A DNA stretch of 64,000 nt from assembly GCF_001999965.1 (NCBI RefSeq), contig NZ_CP019646.1, forward strand, positions 992,001-1,056,000, given 5' to 3'. The notes under the pieces were generated by a model, which was not told the DNA's origin, did no database searches, and worked only from the letters and a program-made list of their open reading frames with translations. Both the position numbers and the translations under genes were made by a program. Position 1 is the first letter of the stretch; every line of letters starts with the position of its first letter. Below are positions 18,261 through 27,970 of the stretch, in pieces. Source of the DNA: Limihaloglobus sulfuriphilus. Lineage in GTDB: Bacteria; Planctomycetota; Phycisphaerae; Sedimentisphaerales; Sedimentisphaeraceae.

Positions 18261-18366
18261 AAGACTGCCTTGGCGGCTTATAAAAAGTTACAGAAGGACT
18301 GCTTGATTTTTTACGGTACTGACAGGTAGTAATTGCCGGAGCTATGAGTTTTTGGACAGCACGGCA
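18261..18366. repeat. 106-bp direct repeat, right copy
   Basis: Partner of 10779-10884 with three mismatches over 106 bases, same orientation, 7.4 kb apart. The sequence on either side of the two copies is unrelated. Confidence 0.85.
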
Positions 18367-18523
18367 GCAGAAAGCCTTGAATTTGCTCAAAGTGAGTTTG
18401 CAGCCAGAAGAGCCAAATGCGTTTTCAATTTAACTTATTCTATAGAAAGGAATTAACGCAAAACTCATTGTTGAAGTTAAGTTTAGTTATGAATAACTGT
18501 GAAGGCTTAGGTTTACGAGATTT

Positions 18524-21500
18524 TCACTGAATCCTTAGATTTCCTATGCTGGTAACGTTGTTTGTATTTGCCGGCATCTGGTCCTGGCTGGTGTTTATGA
18601 TATTGCCAATGAACAATCCATTCGCATTCTGATCAATCGAGAGGAAGGGCCGCGGCGGTGAGAGGTAATCGCTCAAATTGCCGCCAAGGTTATGCAAGTT
18701 TCCGTTTTCATTGATCTTAAATGTGCCTTGCTCTGCGTCTCTTGCAAGATGGAAAAGTTGGAGCCTGACATCACCGCCATTTATAACCGCACTGTACTGG
18801 TGGGTTCCCCAGCCGGCTGAGCAGAACATTCTAAAGACGCTCTCGAGGTCCGGCCCTGTTTCGAGGTAACGCCCCGAAGTGCCGTTAACCGTGACTATCT
18901 GGGAGTTGATCATATCGAGGCCCTGGATGCCTATATGGTCAATCTGCAAGGCGTTAGTACACTGATCCACACCCATCCCCAGACAATAGCCGGAAGGCCC
19001 TGAAGTTCCCTCCTTGACAAGATGAAACCCTCTGCGGCCGCCAAAGACAAAATTTTCATGCAGAATTTGATTGTTCATGTTGCCGAACAGGTATGGAGCC
19101 GCGTCCCGCCAGAGTATCTTATGGATATTATCTGCGGTACCATATGGTATGCTTTCGTAGTATGCCCCTTGATGCGTATAGGCTGACGGGTTAAACTGGC
19201 AATTATGGATCTGGCCGTCCGTAGAACCGCCGCCGACATGGATGCCTGTTTTGAGTGCGGTTGAGAGTATATAGTCAATATAGTGCCTGTCGCAGCGGTG
19301 TGTTGCTAAATCCAAAAGCTGATATGGTATTGTTGCCGCCAGGTTGACGGCATAAACATCACAGCCAAGACCCCGAATAAGAAATGGATACGGCACCATA
19401 CCATAATTGAGAGTATCAGATCCATCATATACCTGTTCAGGATAATGAAATGTCAGGCCGCGTAATCCACTTCCCGCCGAGAGCTGAATAAAGGGAGTTC
19501 CGTCGGGATTATTACGTCCTGCGTAAATATTTATCAGGCTTCCCTTCTGGCGTGTTTCGTGCGGGGTATCGAATATTCCCCGCAGCTCAACTCCAGTCGG
19601 AACATTGAGGCTGGAGTACAAAGAATAATTGCCGCCGGGCACAAATACTATACCGCCGCCGTTTGATCCGGCATCGTTTAACGCGGACTGAAAAGCAGCC
19701 GCGGCATCCGCAGAGCCGTCAGATGCGGCATTGTAGGGTTCTTCTGTGACCACATAAACCTCTGCCCTGGATGGTTTTGGGAGATTATCAGGCTTTTTGT
19801 AGTCGTATGCCGGCAGCGGGTCAATGGAGAGTTCTCTGTGATCAACGTGGACAGGATAGATGGTATTGTTCACTATTTGCGGCGAGGCGGCAAATGTATT
19901 GCCCAGTATAGATGCCCCGTGAACGCCTTCGGCCAGCTCTATGTGATTGGTGCCTGAAGATGAAAAATTTGAGTTTATAACAGAGATGTAACCGCCATCG
20001 AGCCTTACAGCTCCCTGCTGGATATGGCAGGACATCATCAGCACCCTTGCAGGGCCTTTGCTGTATAACGCATCTGATTCTGCGTTTATGCTGCATGTGT
20101 GAAACATTGTCGCTTCATTATACTCATCACTGAGAAAAACGCCTGTTTGTGCATTTTGAATATCAAAACGGGTAAACTGGTAACCTGCATACGCATTGGC
20201 TTGAACATAAATACCAGTCTTACAGTTTTTAAGAGTAAAATCGTATGACTGTCCGTTGGGGTGTTTGCCGTCATATCTGGAGGGTCTGAGAGCAAAGCCT
20301 ATGTTGTAACCCTCTACCGTAACATAGCATGAATACGACCAGTCGATACGCCGGACTATAAGGCCCGTGCCGTTGTTGTATATCCATGAGGCGTGTTCAT
20401 TAGATGTCGGTGAGCCGGGCAGAGCTGAACCTGCCCAGAAAGCCGGCGAGAAATGTACACTTTCGATCCTGCCGATATCTGCCAGACAGTCATACTCAAT
20501 GCCGGTTTTAAGAGGTGTTCCGTAAATATTGCGTAGGAATGGCCGTGCCGTTGTTGAATTTTGATATGATGTAAAACCAAAGTAGCAATTAACAAAAGTT
20601 ACGTTTTCTAATGTAAAATTAGACCCTGAAATACGCTGGAATGTCGGCGGATATGGCTGAATATTGTCAGGTTCCTGTTCGGGGTACCATACACTTATTC
20701 CCTTTACGCCCGAGCTGCCGCTCAAGCTGATAAAGGGCGGAGCGTTCTCATTTGCTCTACCGGCGTATGCCATTATTATAGTTCCGGTGATCGGACTGCC
20801 GGGAGTTGGTTTCTGCCAATCGCCGCGAAGTGTGACACGAGATGGTATAGTCAGGTTCCCGGAAACTTTATATTTTCCCTCGGGCAAAAACAAGGCGCCT
20901 CCGCCCAGGTTGCTGATTGAGATCAGCGCAGCTTGTATTTTATCCGTTACATCTGTAACACCGTCAGCGACAATGCCGAAATTTTCTGCGCGGTAGGGGG
21001 TTACTATATAATCATCTGTAGTATATAAAGTTTCTTCTATCTGCCAGTCAGCGGCAGAGCTCTTAAGCCAGTTGGCCGCGATAATAGCGTAATCACGGTA
21101 ATCAACAGTGCACCAACTGTCTAAATCAGCCTCACTGCCGCAGTCTTTAACAAGCCAGTCGGCAGAGAAAATCTCCAGGTCTGAACCGTTAACATGTCCG
21201 TCATTGTTAAAATCTCCAGCAACTCCGTCTATAGCTCTTATGGTATTTTTGCCGGGATTTGTTATATTATAATCATAGATTACTTTTCCCGTTCCGCCAA
21301 AAGCCGTTATCCTGCCTTCTGAGATAAAATCACTGATAACGCCTGTCTGGTCGCCGCCGCCAATAATTACAACCCCGTTGCTTATATCCATTTTGGAACG
21401 GCCCTTAATAGCATTTACACCCGCCCAGTAACTGAGGTTCAAAGTGCCCTCATTTATTTGAGCAATCCCATTTCCGCCGTTCCAGCCGAGAGAAAAGTTC

Positions 21501-23056
21501 TGTGAGACATTTACCTCACCGCCGTTGATTTCGAGTGTGCCTATGCCGCCGGAATTCAATCCAATCCAAAGATGGCCCCCTGTATTTAAAACCCCGTCAT
21601 TTTCTATAATCATCTTAGCAGGGTAATTGTAACCAATTCCGGTCCATAGCTCCCCGGTGGTCAAATTTCCGCCTTGTGCAATTCGGATTATTCCCCCTTC
21701 ACCTCCGTCACCCTGTACTATCTGCCGGCAGAAATGTGAGCCTGTAACCACAGCTTCTGCCGCGCCGGGTCTGTTAAATACACATTTAAAGTTTCCCTCC
21801 GGCCGTGCATAAGATGCAGATGTCCAGTTCTGTGAATCTCCCCAGCTGCCTGTTTCAGGCGGGAATATCCCATTGGCTTGCGGATCCCATACTATAACAA
21901 CTGTATCCGTTGTCCAGGTATAAGCGCTATAAATTGGAGAAGCCTGTCCTTCATTTCCTGCGGCATCTCGCATTTTGACCGTATAGCTGTATAGTGTTTC
22001 CGGCTCCAGTCCCGAATCGGTGTAGGTAGTTGAGCTCACCCAGCCGCTGTCTGAGCCGCCGGGATTTTCGGTAATTTCATCAAAGAAGTACTCCAAGGGT
22101 TCGTTTAAATCAGAGCCTGCTGCCGCGGTCATAGTGACGGCGGTATCACTGATCGCTCTGGGCTCTTCAGCAAAGAGAGCCGGATTGGGTGTTGGAGGGT
22201 CTGTCTCGAGTGCAGTTGCCATTATAGTAGTTTTGCCCGGGAATGTCTGGTCGTAATCAGCAACAACCTCTCCGGTTCCGTCGTAACCGGTTATTTTTCC
22301 ATCTGAGGCATAATCATATACACTCGAAGTGTAATTACCTTCAATAACTATCATTCCCTTTTTTATGTTAATGCAAGAGTCTCCGCTGATCGAGCGTGTT
22401 TCGTGAAAACCGCTGATATTGATAGAGCCGCCGTTGATATAAACATATCCTGTTCCGCCGGACCAGCCCAGGCCCAATGTTCCTTCTACGTTTATTTTAC
22501 CCCCATTAACCACCAAGGTTCCCTGACCGCCGGCGGAATATCCAATCCAAAGATGCTCCGCAGCGTTGTAAGTGCCTCCTGTTTCAACGATCATCTTCGC
22601 TTTTCGGTTGTAGCCTATTGCTGACCATGTTTTATCGCCCTGAGTCGAGCGTCCGGTTGTGAGGCTGCCGCCGCTTATGATTCGTATCAGGCCCGCATCC
22701 AGGTCGCCGTTATCCCCGGCAACCATCATCGTTGATGATTGAACATCAGAAACGAGGCATTCCGCCTGGCCGCCAATATTAAACACGGCCTTAAAATCAC
22801 CGGGAACCTCGCCGGGTGTCCAGTTCGCCCCTTCAGCCCATTCACCCTGCAAGGGAGGGTAAACACCGTTCGCGGCAGGATCCCACACCGCAGTTTCAAC
22901 CCCGCCGGCAATGCTTTCGAGAAGAATTATCAGCACAGGCAGAATCCAGATTATATCACTCCAAACTTGCAAACGCTTTGTCTGTATTTTAATTAGAGAT
23001 ATGAATTTTTTATTTATACGTTGGAGAGAACAGGGGATTCTGGGATATTTGGTCAT
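18524..23056 (-). CDS. Large secreted protein: two GLGWxGG modules, FN3, dockerin, two pectate-lyase-like beta-helices
   Basis: A 1510-residue surface protein with an N-terminal membrane or signal segment (about 35-50). Two copies of a beta-repeat module (about 55-270 and 387-605) carry WDP-ANG, LTTG...W.AIGYN, HLWIG and LGWxGG. A fibronectin type III domain (about 280-385) lies between them. A dockerin-type pair follows (about 615-680; GDFNNDGHVNGSD), then two right-handed beta-helix domains (about 683-1100 and 1100-1510). Each begins like pectate-lyase-3/GH55 superfamily proteins: FGIVADGVTDVTDKIQAAL with GGGALFLPEGKY, and NAASDGSADAAAAFQSAL with GGGIVFVPGGNY. Catalytic residues cannot be fixed by eye, so polysaccharide lyase or hydrolase activity is inference. 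It shares its N-terminal module with the next two upstream genes. Confidence 0.82.
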   Translation of the reverse strand: MTKYPRIPCSLQRINKKFISLIKIQTKRLQVWSDIIWILPVLIILLESIAGGVETAVWDPAANGVYPPLQGEWAEGANWTPGEVPGDFKAVFNIGGQAECLVSDVQSSTMMVAGDNGDLDAGLIRIISGGSLTTGRSTQGDKTWSAIGYNRKAKMIVETGGTYNAAEHLWIGYSAGGQGTLVVNGGKINVEGTLGLGWSGGTGYVYINGGSINISGFHETRSISGDSCINIKKGMIVIEGNYTSSVYDYASDGKITGYDGTGEVVADYDQTFPGKTTIMATALETDPPTPNPALFAEEPRAISDTAVTMTAAAGSDLNEPLEYFFDEITENPGGSDSGWVSSTTYTDSGLEPETLYSYTVKMRDAAGNEGQASPIYSAYTWTTDTVVIVWDPQANGIFPPETGSWGDSQNWTSASYARPEGNFKCVFNRPGAAEAVVTGSHFCRQIVQGDGGEGGIIRIAQGGNLTTGELWTGIGYNYPAKMIIENDGVLNTGGHLWIGLNSGGIGTLEINGGEVNVSQNFSLGWNGGNGIAQINEGTLNLSYWAGVNAIKGRSKMDISNGVVIIGGGDQTGVISDFISEGRITAFGGTGKVIYDYNITNPGKNTIRAIDGVAGDFNNDGHVNGSDLEIFSADWLVKDCGSEADLDSWCTVDYRDYAIIAANWLKSSAADWQIEETLYTTDDYIVTPYRAENFGIVADGVTDVTDKIQAALISISNLGGGALFLPEGKYKVSGNLTIPSRVTLRGDWQKPTPGSPITGTIIMAYAGRANENAPPFISLSGSSGVKGISVWYPEQEPDNIQPYPPTFQRISGSNFTLENVTFVNCYFGFTSYQNSTTARPFLRNIYGTPLKTGIEYDCLADIGRIESVHFSPAFWAGSALPGSPTSNEHASWIYNNGTGLIVRRIDWSYSCYVTVEGYNIGFALRPSRYDGKHPNGQSYDFTLKNCKTGIYVQANAYAGYQFTRFDIQNAQTGVFLSDEYNEATMFHTCSINAESDALYSKGPARVLMMSCHIQQGAVRLDGGYISVINSNFSSSGTNHIELAEGVHGASILGNTFAASPQIVNNTIYPVHVDHRELSIDPLPAYDYKKPDNLPKPSRAEVYVVTEEPYNAASDGSADAAAAFQSALNDAGSNGGGIVFVPGGNYSLYSSLNVPTGVELRGIFDTPHETRQKGSLINIYAGRNNPDGTPFIQLSAGSGLRGLTFHYPEQVYDGSDTLNYGMVPYPFLIRGLGCDVYAVNLAATIPYQLLDLATHRCDRHYIDYILSTALKTGIHVGGGSTDGQIHNCQFNPSAYTHQGAYYESIPYGTADNIHKILWRDAAPYLFGNMNNQILHENFVFGGRRGFHLVKEGTSGPSGYCLGMGVDQCTNALQIDHIGIQGLDMINSQIVTVNGTSGRYLETGPDLESVFRMFCSAGWGTHQYSAVINGGDVRLQLFHLARDAEQGTFKINENGNLHNLGGNLSDYLSPPRPFLSIDQNANGLFIGNIINTSQDQMPANTNNVTSIGNLRIQ

Positions 23057-23093
23057 GAGTATAATCCACTTCTTAAACAGTTTTAGAAAATGA

Positions 23094-23130
23094 ACAGGAC
23101 AGGCAGCTACCCTGTAACCGCCTGTCCTGT
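23094..23130 (-). terminator. Stem-loop after the 834-residue secreted protein gene
   Basis: Perfect 11-bp arms (ACAGGACAGGC and GCCTGTCCTGT) with a 15-nt loop, 23 bases past the stop at 23154. On the minus strand it is followed by TTCATTTTC, a weak U-tract. It probably ends or attenuates transcription before the 1510-residue gene. Confidence 0.6.
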
Positions 23131-23153
23131 AGGGTTATCAGCTAAATTTAGTA

Positions 23154-25658
23154 TTATGCTCCCTGAAGCCATTCACGAAGCATCAGTTCAATATCATCAA
23201 AATTGACAATGCAGTCGCCGTTATAGTCAGCAAGAGGGCTTTCGCAAGCGGCTGAGACCTCTATGTCGTCAATATCGATAACGCCTGCACCGCCAGTGAT
23301 TCCTGTATCCTTGGTTATATGCAGGTTGATTTTGGCAATATCACCCGCCTGGGCCTGAATGGAGCCAAGGTCAACGACCAGCTGTTCATATACTCCCGCC
23401 GGCTCATCAACAGCAGTGACTGCCGAAGCCAATACTGCATCGTTTGCACTGAGCAGATTGACAGCAAAAGATGATACCTCACCGTTTTCTGCGCCGCGAT
23501 TGATCCAGATTGTCATCCTGGAGTAATCGGCCGGATTCAGTGGAGTATCAAGCGTCAATATGATACCGGCTATATCCGAATACTCGCTGCCTGCTGCAAC
23601 GTCATACTCCCATCGAAGGGCCTTGCTGCCGCCGTGTGCTTCTGCCGGATTTGTGATAAGGCTGATGGCAGAGTAGAAATCTCCGAGTTCAATCTCCCAA
23701 TTACTGTTGTTCAGATCGGTATAGGACTCAAAGTCGTCAATGACGGTTGACTCTGTAGCCGATGTGTCCAGCTGCCAGTCGGCAGCTATCACGGCGAAGT
23801 CGGGGTTATTGACCATACCGTCACCGGTAAGATCAAAGTAGCTTTCAGGGATAATACGCCCAACCGCGTCAAGTTCGTTGATCCTCGGGCCCGATGCCTC
23901 TATATGCCCGGTGAATTCAGCTCGGAAATTCCGCGCCCTTACCGGAGTCTCAAGCACCGCCTGACCGATGAACGGGCCGTCATTGGGTACCGGAACATCG
24001 CCGTCATACAGAACCACGTCGTAGGTATCCGAATTAATGGACATCGCCCTGATTGTAACATGGTTTACTGCTCTGTCGGGATCTGCCGGTTCCACACCCG
24101 GGAGAGGCTCTTCGAGAGCGTCATGACTAACCTTGAATGATAGAGATTCTACCTCTACAATATTGTCTGTTGCCCAGTCGATATAGTAAATATTAGGTCC
24201 GAGCAGGGAATCACTGTCAGCGGGTATATTGTCTTCAAATATCGTTTGAAGCGAATCAACGCCTTCACCTTCTTCAAAGCTGTTTGCCGCAGGGAAGTCG
24301 CCTTTAACTGGTGCACTGTCAATGATCGACAACCTTGCTGTCTCCCATACCTGAGAGATAGTGCTCAGGTCTTCTTCAAAGGTACCGGTTGCCGAAAGTT
24401 CCTGGATACGCGGCCCCTGGTCATCATTGCCGGTGAACTCAACGCGGTAATCAGTCGCCACAACCGGGAACATAACATCCATCGTCATATCTGTGAGATC
24501 GTAAGGAGTATCAATGGGCTGCCCATACAAGACAATATCATAAGTTTCACTGCCCAGACTCTTGGCAAGCAGTCTGAAATAATTGATCGCTCTTGCAGGC
24601 TCGGGTTCGGGATCCTGATTCATTTGAAGCCGCAGGGTATTGACCTTTGCGGGCTGGTTTGTCGAAAATTCAACATAGTAAACCGCGCCTGCTCCGGCCG
24701 GATCAGCCTCGAAGATTGTCTGCATATCATTGACAGTGTAACCGTCCTCAAACATGTTTTCGATCGCAAACTCCAGGGATTCGTCTTCCGTGGTTTCCGG
24801 GTCATCCTCTGGCACTATATGCCGGCTGGCATCTGTGATGGTGATATTGCTCAGGTCGAACAGGGAAATAATGCCGGTTACAATTGTCTTGTCCATCGCC
24901 TCGTCCCAGACAGTAACTACCTCTCCTTCTCCGTCGCAGCCGATGATTCTGTCCACATCAGAAAAAGCATCAATCTTGCTCTTCTGGTTGCCGTCAAGGT
25001 AGATAGTGCCGCCGGATAAAATGTTGATAAGAGAATTTTCATTGATTGAAACATCTTTTGTAGGATCGGAGAGACCTTCAGCATTGAAATTATGCAGATC
25101 GAGGATACCTCCGTCATAAACGTTGATAAAACCAGTGCCGCCATTCCAGCCAAGACCGGTCATTTCATTTACTCGAACATAACCATATATGTCGATAGTG
25201 CCGGTACTGAATGTCTCATCTAAATTTTTCAAAAAGCCTACCCACAAATGCTGGCCGAATGTAACACTGCCGCCTGCTTCGACGGTCAAAGTACAAAATC
25301 CTTTGTTGTAGCCAACAGCAGACCAGGCTACGCCTGTGGTAATGCTGCCGCCGTCGGCTACTATAAGTGGTGCTGTAATGCCGCTGCCATCCTGACCTAA
25401 AACCAGCTGATTTACTACTTCCTCAGTTACGACTGTGCACGGCCCGCCATTGTCATTTACGAATACAACCTTGTCCGTATTTCCGGGCAGATTTTGTGTT
25501 TGAACCCAGCCTGCGGTGTTTTCAGTCCACCTGCCGGGAGTATCCCAGTTGGCGGGAGTTTTATCTGTCCAGCCCCATCGGAAATCTGCCGACGCGAGAG
25601 ATGCTGCGAGCATAATCACAAATGCGCACAATGAACTCATCTTTATTTTCGTTGTCAT
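23154..25658 (-). CDS. Secreted protein with GLGWxGG module, discoidin-like repeats and a dockerin split by a CBM-like domain
   Basis: An 834-residue exported protein. A signal peptide (1-24) is followed by a beta-repeat module (about 25-280) that closely matches the N-terminus of the adjacent PEP-CTERM protein (FRWGWTD, TPGRWTENTAGW, QLVLGQDG, GQHLWVGF). Two tandem repeats (about 285-440 and 445-600) each have a long beta-rich unit ending FRAEFTG or YRVEFTG...GPRI.EL.A.G, consistent with discoidin-like sandwiches. A first dockerin calcium loop (about 606-628; DLTGDGMVNNPDFAV) is separated from the second (about 806-834; ADYNGDCIVNFDDIEL) by a carbohydrate-binding-like sandwich starting DDFESY (about 639-795). 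No catalytic motif is seen. Probably a cell-surface glycan-binding or structural protein. AAGG-type ribosome site present. Confidence 0.8.
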   Translation of the reverse strand: MTTKIKMSSLCAFVIMLAASLASADFRWGWTDKTPANWDTPGRWTENTAGWVQTQNLPGNTDKVVFVNDNGGPCTVVTEEVVNQLVLGQDGSGITAPLIVADGGSITTGVAWSAVGYNKGFCTLTVEAGGSVTFGQHLWVGFLKNLDETFSTGTIDIYGYVRVNEMTGLGWNGGTGFINVYDGGILDLHNFNAEGLSDPTKDVSINENSLINILSGGTIYLDGNQKSKIDAFSDVDRIIGCDGEGEVVTVWDEAMDKTIVTGIISLFDLSNITITDASRHIVPEDDPETTEDESLEFAIENMFEDGYTVNDMQTIFEADPAGAGAVYYVEFSTNQPAKVNTLRLQMNQDPEPEPARAINYFRLLAKSLGSETYDIVLYGQPIDTPYDLTDMTMDVMFPVVATDYRVEFTGNDDQGPRIQELSATGTFEEDLSTISQVWETARLSIIDSAPVKGDFPAANSFEEGEGVDSLQTIFEDNIPADSDSLLGPNIYYIDWATDNIVEVESLSFKVSHDALEEPLPGVEPADPDRAVNHVTIRAMSINSDTYDVVLYDGDVPVPNDGPFIGQAVLETPVRARNFRAEFTGHIEASGPRINELDAVGRIIPESYFDLTGDGMVNNPDFAVIAADWQLDTSATESTVIDDFESYTDLNNSNWEIELGDFYSAISLITNPAEAHGGSKALRWEYDVAAGSEYSDIAGIILTLDTPLNPADYSRMTIWINRGAENGEVSSFAVNLLSANDAVLASAVTAVDEPAGVYEQLVVDLGSIQAQAGDIAKINLHITKDTGITGGAGVIDIDDIEVSAACESPLADYNGDCIVNFDDIELMLREWLQGA

Positions 25659-25773
25659 AATTCCAATCCTTATAACAATACAATAATTATTATTTTACAA
25701 GCCTCTATTAAAAAGCTCAACGCTGATTTTTATGTATAATATCAGATCATGCAGACTTATACCTGAATATCTG

Positions 25774-25809
25774 AAAAAAACGGGCAGAGTTCAAAAATCC
25801 CCCTGCCCG
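25774..25809 (-). terminator. Rho-independent terminator after the PEP-CTERM gene
   Basis: On the minus strand CGGGCAG...CTGCCCG forms a 7-bp GC-rich stem directly followed by seven T residues (25774-25780 as A on the plus strand). It lies 22 bases past the stop at 25831. Confidence 0.85.
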
Positions 25810-25830
25810 GTTATACGTTAAAGAGAAATT

Positions 25831-26661
25831 TTAGCGTTTTCTTCTGATAAACAACCCGCCAAGTGCCGCAAACAGCATTGTAGCAGGCTCAGGAACAGTA
25901 ACTATGCTCAATAGCTGAGCTTCGCCTGTGTCCTCAGTAGATATCTGGACGTTTCCAACGACACCGTTACCAAGTATTTTGCCGGCAGCTATATAGCTTT
26001 CGAGTATGTCCTGGTGACCCAATATTTCAATTCTGCCTGTGCCGGTTATATCAATTGCAGAGCCATCCATAATTGAGTTTGTTGGGTGCATCTGGTAAAG
26101 ATCTAAGAGCCCGCCGTCATTGATATTGACAAACCCAATACCGCTGCCGTTACCGTCCGGCCAGCCAAGGCCAATCTGCTCGCTGACACTAACAGTTCCG
26201 CCATTGATGTTAATAATACCGGTAGAACCCGTATTGAATCCAACCCACAGGTGCTGTCCAAAGGTGACGCTTCCGCCAGTTTCAACGTTCAGAACCGCAG
26301 TTCCTGCGTTGTAGCCGACAGCAGACCAGACAACTCCGGTTGTCAAGCTGCCGCCATTTGCGATAGTCAGCGGTGCAGCTACGCCGCCTCCGTCCTGCCC
26401 TAAAACCAGCTGATTTATTACTTCATTAGTAACAACTGTACATTCCGCGCCATTGTCGTTTACAAACACGACTTTATCACCGCTGCCGGGAAGGTTATTT
26501 GTTGTTACCCAGCCTGCAGTATTTTCAGTCCATCTTCCGGGGGTATCCCAGTTCGCTGGAGCAGGGTCTGTCCAGCCCCATCTGAAATCAGCTGATGCTA
26601 CACCTGCGAATGCAACCGCGACAAGCGCACATATTGATAAAATCCTTATTTTAGTTGTCAT
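25831..26661 (-). CDS. PEP-CTERM surface protein with GLGWxGG module
   Basis: A 276-residue exported protein: signal peptide (1-24), beta-repeat module (25-245) and PEP-CTERM tail (VPEPAT, hydrophobic stretch, RRKR). The first 150 residues are nearly the same as those of the 834-residue neighbour, including FRWGWTD, NTAGW, VVFVNDNG and LVLGQDG, so one arose by tandem duplication. A strong AAGGAG site precedes the start, with a 17-bp palindrome 35 bases further upstream and a strong terminator downstream, so it is likely a single-gene unit. The PEP-CTERM tail is known to route proteins through an exosortase-type system; the module itself has no known activity. Confidence 0.85.
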   Translation of the reverse strand: MTTKIRILSICALVAVAFAGVASADFRWGWTDPAPANWDTPGRWTENTAGWVTTNNLPGSGDKVVFVNDNGAECTVVTNEVINQLVLGQDGGGVAAPLTIANGGSLTTGVVWSAVGYNAGTAVLNVETGGSVTFGQHLWVGFNTGSTGIININGGTVSVSEQIGLGWPDGNGSGIGFVNINDGGLLDLYQMHPTNSIMDGSAIDITGTGRIEILGHQDILESYIAAGKILGNGVVGNVQISTEDTGEAQLLSIVTVPEPATMLFAALGGLFIRRKR

Positions 26662-26695
26662 CGTTTTCTCCTTACGACAAAAATAATATTTATTG

Positions 26696-26712
26696 ACTCT
26701 TACTATAAGAGT
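26696..26712. promoter_or_regulatory. Palindrome upstream of the PEP-CTERM gene
   Basis: ACTCTTA-CTA-TAAGAGT, a perfect 7-bp inverted repeat with a 3-base centre, 35 bases before the start at 26661. Possible operator; no regulator assigned. Confidence 0.4.
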
Positions 26713-26780
26713 ACCACTAACAAATTTATGATTGTTCAGCCGAAGCCATTAAATGTATTCTGACTTTAATAAATGCAGGT

Positions 26781-27743
26781 CTATGGCCAGCCAACTCTGG
26801 TTCCTTCGACCCAGCCTACGTGTGTATCTGCGAAAAGTACGGTTGTACCGCCGCTGTTACCTCTCTTATGGCTGCCGTAGTTCCATATCGAGCCGTGGGG
26901 GTCGTTGTCTGCATAGTTGTCATACTGGCCTGCCTCACAGAAAACAACAGTCGCCTCTGCCAGGCCTGCGGATTTAATCCTCCTGGCAGCACTCGAATCC
27001 CACTGAACCGGAGAATCAAGCATCTCCTGGAGGCTGGGTTTCTTACCATTAGCGGAATCATAGCTGTTCCATGTCATTGTACCGTATTTGATAGTACCAT
27101 GCGGGGTACCCATCGGGTAAACTGTCCAAGGCTGGTCGGTACCGTTCCATTTGGGCCTCTTCCATCGCCATACACTGTAAGAATCAGAAAAGCCGACTCT
27201 TTTAGTTTCATCGAATATCTTGCCCGATATATTTACGCTGCCCCGTTGAGTGTCGATACCGGCACTTTTGTTTCGAATAAACGGGCATACAAAGTATTTT
27301 GGCAGGTAACTCTCAAAGTATTCGTCCCGCAGACCTCTTCTGTTACTTCCATACCAGTTGCCTCTGATCCCCTCAGGGTCAAGAGTATCGGGAAGACCTT
27401 TTAGCTCAGGACAATAGTCTTTAAGGGCCAGAGAGAGAGAGATAGTTCTAGGGGGAACAGTTAAATCCGCCCAGTGTCTGTTGAACAATACAGGCACCTT
27501 GCCGTTATTGTCAGCCTGGTGGAGGGCTATCAGCGTGCCGATCTGCTTTGCATTCGCCTGGCAGGTAAGCGTTTTGGCGCTTTCCCTAACGCGGGACAGC
27601 GCCGGCATAAGGATTGCCATAAGCAACGCTATTATTGAAATGACAACCAGGAGTTCGATCAGTGTGAAACCGCGAAATGCAGATGGTTTCAAAGAATGGC
27701 TTTGATTTCCTCTTGAGAACTTTTTATCAACGGGCTTGATCAT
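26781..27743 (-). CDS. Prepilin-type N-terminal methylation domain protein (H-X9-DG/DUF1559-like)
   Basis: A 320-residue pseudopilin-like protein. The type IV prepilin/GspG signature is clear: [18 protein letters not shown] (about residues 24-41), cleaved after Gly25 by prepilin peptidase, so Phe26 would be N-methylated. The rest is a globular domain with the [13 protein letters not shown] element near the C-terminus, a variant of the H-X9-DG motif common in the hugely expanded planctomycetal family ([11 protein letters not shown] is also typical). Cellular role of the family is not established; assembly into short pseudopili or an export-linked filament is suspected. GAGG precedes the ATG, and a consensus promoter with an overlapping palindrome sits 30-60 bases upstream. 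Confidence 0.9.
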   Translation of the reverse strand: MIKPVDKKFSRGNQSHSLKPSAFRGFTLIELLVVISIIALLMAILMPALSRVRESAKTLTCQANAKQIGTLIALHQADNNGKVPVLFNRHWADLTVPPRTISLSLALKDYCPELKGLPDTLDPEGIRGNWYGSNRRGLRDEYFESYLPKYFVCPFIRNKSAGIDTQRGSVNISGKIFDETKRVGFSDSYSVWRWKRPKWNGTDQPWTVYPMGTPHGTIKYGTMTWNSYDSANGKKPSLQEMLDSPVQWDSSAARRIKSAGLAEATVVFCEAGQYDNYADNDPHGSIWNYGSHKRGNSGGTTVLFADTHVGWVEGTRVGWP

Positions 27744-27773
27744 GTTTAAACCTCAAAAATTAATTATGGAAAT

Positions 27774-27803
27774 ATTATAGCCCAAACATGTATAGCATGT
27801 CAA
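27774..27803 (-). promoter_or_regulatory. Consensus promoter with palindromic operator in the spacer
   Basis: Minus strand TTGACA (27798-27803), an 18-base spacer and TATAAT (27774-27779), 31 bases before the prepilin-like gene. ACATG-TATAG-CATGT (27786-27800) is a perfect inverted repeat lying between and touching the -35 box, a typical repressor position. Confidence 0.7.
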
Positions 27804-27970
27804 TCATTATTTCCAAAATTGTTAATATTTTTTTTAATGTTGCTAAATTCTTTATTTTAAAGTAAATGAAGCAACGCCTTGTCCAAAGATTCGGTTTTTG
27901 CCATTGCCGTAAGCATTTTTTTCAAGTTATTATGATACTTGAGCATATATTTTTAAGAAAACTCTTTTTT

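Noticed and set aside
18148-18390. 80-codon minus-strand frame near the right 106-bp repeat
   Set aside because: It runs through the repeat in a frame not conserved in the left copy, with no ribosome site or family match.
24246-25019. 257-codon plus-strand frame opposite the 834-residue secreted protein
   Set aside because: Composition is that of an antisense shadow; the minus strand has the signal peptide, repeats and dockerin loops.
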